Assembly (NCBI GenBank): GCA_016867055.1
Contig: VGKN01000093.1
Location: forward strand, 1 to 6,488
Source: Candidatus Omnitrophota bacterium
GTDB lineage: Bacteria; Omnitrophota; Koll11; VGKN01
DNA length: 6,488 nt
Direction: 5' to 3'
Of the stretch, positions 4,456 through 6,488 are shown piece by piece. The first letter of the stretch is position 1. Every line of letters starts with the position of its first letter. The position numbers and the translations under genes are program-made. Under the pieces are notes generated by a model. That model was not told the origin of the DNA, ran no database searches, and saw only the letters and a program-made list of their open reading frames with translations.

Positions 4456-5746
4456 AAAAGGAAGGGTTATAGACCCTAAAAATGAAATAGATGAGCACCT
4501 TGATATTCTGATTGAGAAGGGAAAGGTTTTAGAGGTTAGAAAATCTATTAAAGAAAATGGGGCAAGGATAATAGATGCCGAGGGAAAGATAGTCTCGCCT
4601 GCCTTGGTAGATATGCATACCCATATAAGAGAGCCAGGCAGAGAGGATGAGGAGACAATTTTAACAGGGAGCCGATCTGCCACAAAGGGAGGCTTTGGAA
4701 GTATAACTGTTATGCCGAATACCCAACCCCCAATAGACAATCAAGGCGTTGCTGAATTTATTTATTCAGAGGCAAGGAAGGTGGATTTAGTAAATCTCTA
4801 TCCTGTAGGAGCGATAACAAAGGGGCTTGGCGGTAAGGAACTTTCCGAGATAGGCGCACTTGCAAAAAGCGGGGTAGTTGCAATTTCAGATGATGGTATG
4901 CCTGTGATGAACAGCCATATTATGAGAAGAGTGCTTGAATATTCTAAGATGTATGGGATAGTTGTTATTTCCCACTGTGAGGATTTAGAACTATCAGCAA
5001 AAGGGGTGATGAATGAGGGTTATATCTCTACAGTTTTGGGTTTTAAGGGCATGCCTAATGAGTCAGAGAGTATTATGGTTTCAAGGGATATCCATTTGGC
5101 AAGGCTTACAGGAGCGAGGCTTCACATTGCCCATGTAAGCACAAGAGAAAGCATCAACTTGATACGAGAGGCAAAAGAAGAAAATTTAAACATAACTGCA
5201 GAGACCTGCCCTCATTATTTTACCTTATCTGATGAAGCGGTTCTAAATTTTGATACTAACACAAAGGTAAAACCCCCTCTAAGGACAAAGGACGACATAC
5301 AAGCTATTAAAGAGGCACTCAAAGATGGAACGATAGATGCAATCTCAACAGACCATGCACCCCACACCGAGGCAGAGAAGGATGTTGAATACGACCTTGC
5401 GCCATTTGGGATAATAGGGCTTGAAACCGCCCTGGGTATTTCTTATATGGAATTAGTAAAAACTGGTTTTTTAAGTTTAATAGGTCTTATTAGGAAGATG
5501 AGTTATATTCCGGCAATGATTTTAAATCTTCATAACAAAGGGCATCTTTCAGTTGGCGCCGATGCAGATATTCTAATATTTAACCCGGCTGTAAACTGGG
5601 AAGTCAAAAAGGATATCCTTGAATCAAAATCCAAGAATACGCCATTTTTAGGCTGGACACTTCCAGCAAAACCGCTGGATCTAATAGTAGGCGGAAGGGT
5701 TATTATGAAAGAGGGAAAAATAACAAGAAATGAGAGGAATTATTAG
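4439..5746 (+). CDS. pyrC: Dihydroorotase, class I
   Basis: This zinc amidohydrolase cyclises N-carbamoyl-aspartate to dihydroorotate, the third step of UMP synthesis. The 435 residues fit class I (Bacillus/Aquifex-type) enzymes. Metal ligands and active-site residues are visible: [10 protein letters not shown] (58-67, with H60, H62 and substrate-binding R64), MPNT (92-95), SDDGMPV (150-156, whose Asp takes the place of the bridging carboxylated lysine of class II enzymes), SHCED (178-182), HIAHVST (229-235) and STDHAPH (303-309, with catalytic D305). The C-terminal [14 protein letters not shown] is the usual beta-sandwich closing segment of amidohydrolases. The start overlaps pyrB by 17 bases, with AGGGAGG (4422-4428) inside pyrB as ribosome binding site. 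Its own end overlaps the next gene by 17 bases. The full ligand set argues for an active enzyme, not an inactive pseudo-dihydroorotase. Confidence 0.98.
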   Translation: MKLLIKKGRVIDPKNEIDEHLDILIEKGKVLEVRKSIKENGARIIDAEGKIVSPALVDMHTHIREPGREDEETILTGSRSATKGGFGSITVMPNTQPPIDNQGVAEFIYSEARKVDLVNLYPVGAITKGLGGKELSEIGALAKSGVVAISDDGMPVMNSHIMRRVLEYSKMYGIVVISHCEDLELSAKGVMNEGYISTVLGFKGMPNESESIMVSRDIHLARLTGARLHIAHVSTRESINLIREAKEENLNITAETCPHYFTLSDEAVLNFDTNTKVKPPLRTKDDIQAIKEALKDGTIDAISTDHAPHTEAEKDVEYDLAPFGIIGLETALGISYMELVKTGFLSLIGLIRKMSYIPAMILNLHNKGHLSVGADADILIFNPAVNWEVKKDILESKSKNTPFLGWTLPAKPLDLIVGGRVIMKEGKITRNERNY

Positions 5747-6473
5747 TCTAATTTTTTTATATATGATATCTATAAATTTGGCCTATGTGTATGCTCTTTC
5801 AACCAGCGAGGCGATATCAGATGTAGAAACAAAGTTTGATAATATTGAGACCTACAAAGCAGTATATAGATTTAAGGTAGAAGACAATGAGCAGAGTTAT
5901 ACCACGGAAGGTGAGATTTTTTTTAAAAAGCCTGATAAGGTAAAGATGGAGATGCTATTGGTTTTAAAAGAGCCAATGAAGCAAACTGTTATATCAAACG
6001 GAAGAACAATGTGGATTTATATACTAAAATTTAATCAGGCTTCAAGGATAGATATAGATAATTTAAAAGCATTCTTTGGTGCAGATTATTTTAACTATCA
6101 GGAGCCAAATCTCTGTAAACCATTTAAGGAGATGAATAGAAAAACCCTTAGATTCTTAGGAATAGAAAAACTTAATGGAGAGGATATGTATGTATTTGAG
6201 GGTGAACCCTCGCCACTACAGATAGCGCAGGGGAATATGCCCTCTGGCTCTAAGGTTAAGCTGTGGGTTGGCGTAAAGGATGGCCTTCAATATAAAACCA
6301 GTATATTTGATGAATCGGGCAAGGAGGTAATAGAGCATACCTTTAAGGACTTCGTCATAAATCAGTTAATAAACGACTATGAATTTGAGTTTAGGCCCCC
6401 TTCGGATGCGCAAGTAATTGATTCCACGGAAGAGATAAAGGTTAAAATGAAGGATATCTTAAGGAAGTTATAA
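5730..6473 (+). CDS. LolA-like outer-membrane lipoprotein-sorting protein
   Basis: A 247-residue predicted periplasmic protein. The signal peptide is clear: MRG, a hydrophobic core (4-19) and a likely cleavage after VYA (22). The mature part matches the LolA-like fold pattern: TYKAVYRFKV (41-50), GEIFFKKPDKVKMEM (61-75), QTVISNGRTMWIY (85-97), then KVKLWVGVKDGLQYKTSIFD (175-194) and a closing strand YEFEFRPPSDAQVID (217-231). LolA proteins carry lipoproteins across the periplasm to the outer membrane; broader family members may have other lipid-binding roles, so the exact job is not certain. The ATG at 5730 overlaps pyrC by 17 bases. GAGGG at 5711-5715 is rather far (14 bases), so expression may depend on coupling to pyrC, but no later start leaves an intact signal peptide. 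Its place inside a pyrimidine operon is unusual. Confidence 0.85.
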   Translation: MRGIISLIFLYMISINLAYVYALSTSEAISDVETKFDNIETYKAVYRFKVEDNEQSYTTEGEIFFKKPDKVKMEMLLVLKEPMKQTVISNGRTMWIYILKFNQASRIDIDNLKAFFGADYFNYQEPNLCKPFKEMNRKTLRFLGIEKLNGEDMYVFEGEPSPLQIAQGNMPSGSKVKLWVGVKDGLQYKTSIFDESGKEVIEHTFKDFVINQLINDYEFEFRPPSDAQVIDSTEEIKVKMKDILRKL

Positions 6474-6474
6474 T

Positions 6475-6488
6475 ATGAAAGCACTCTT
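6475..6488 (+). CDS. Start of another operon gene, cut by the window edge (carA possible)
   Basis: ATG at 6475 begins one base after the previous stop, with AAGGAAG (6461-6467) 7 bases upstream. Only MKAL plus two bases can be read. Many carA products (carbamoyl phosphate synthetase small chain) begin with MKA(L/I), and carA often follows pyrC, so this is a reasonable guess from context, but four residues are not proof. Confidence 0.5.

Overview
The window looks like chromosomal DNA of a diderm (outer-membrane) bacterium. It is AT-rich and favours AGA/AGG for arginine and ATA for isoleucine. It encodes a predicted outer-membrane beta-barrel and a LolA-like lipoprotein-sorting protein, yet controls pyrimidine synthesis with PyrR, a system best known from Firmicutes and Thermus. 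Intergenic palindromic repeats are present, as in some uncultivated phyla such as Omnitrophota-like lineages. That placement is a guess from gene style; no rRNA or marker gene is available to fix it.

Bases 1-1549 form a tight three-gene unit on the plus strand. It holds the end (or all) of a very charged protein with a seven-residue repeat, an ECF sigma factor overlapping it by one base, and a membrane-anchored zinc-finger anti-sigma factor. This reads as an envelope-stress type regulatory cassette. Bases 1550-2520 hold a sigma70-like promoter and a monocistronic beta-barrel outer-membrane protein gene.

Bases 2521-6488 are the start of a pyrimidine (UMP) operon: promoter, PyrR-binding RNA hairpin, a 14-codon leader peptide, an intrinsic terminator, then pyrR, pyrB (aspartate carbamoyltransferase), pyrC (dihydroorotase), a LolA-like periplasmic protein gene, and the first codons of another gene (carA is a guess). 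The genes from pyrB onward overlap or nearly touch. Two dispersed-repeat-like inverted elements lie between the attenuator and pyrR, and a heptamer-based 71-bp palindrome lies between pyrR and pyrB.

The most notable finding is the pyr leader. The 3' strand of the PyrR hairpin contains the Shine-Dalgarno sequence of the leader peptide, and the leader ORF runs through the 5' strand of the terminator and stops in its loop. This predicts that PyrR-UMP blocks leader translation so the terminator forms, whereas without PyrR a translating ribosome prevents termination. A ribosome-dependent model of this kind was proposed for the Thermus pyr cluster; here it appears in what seems to be an unrelated diderm.
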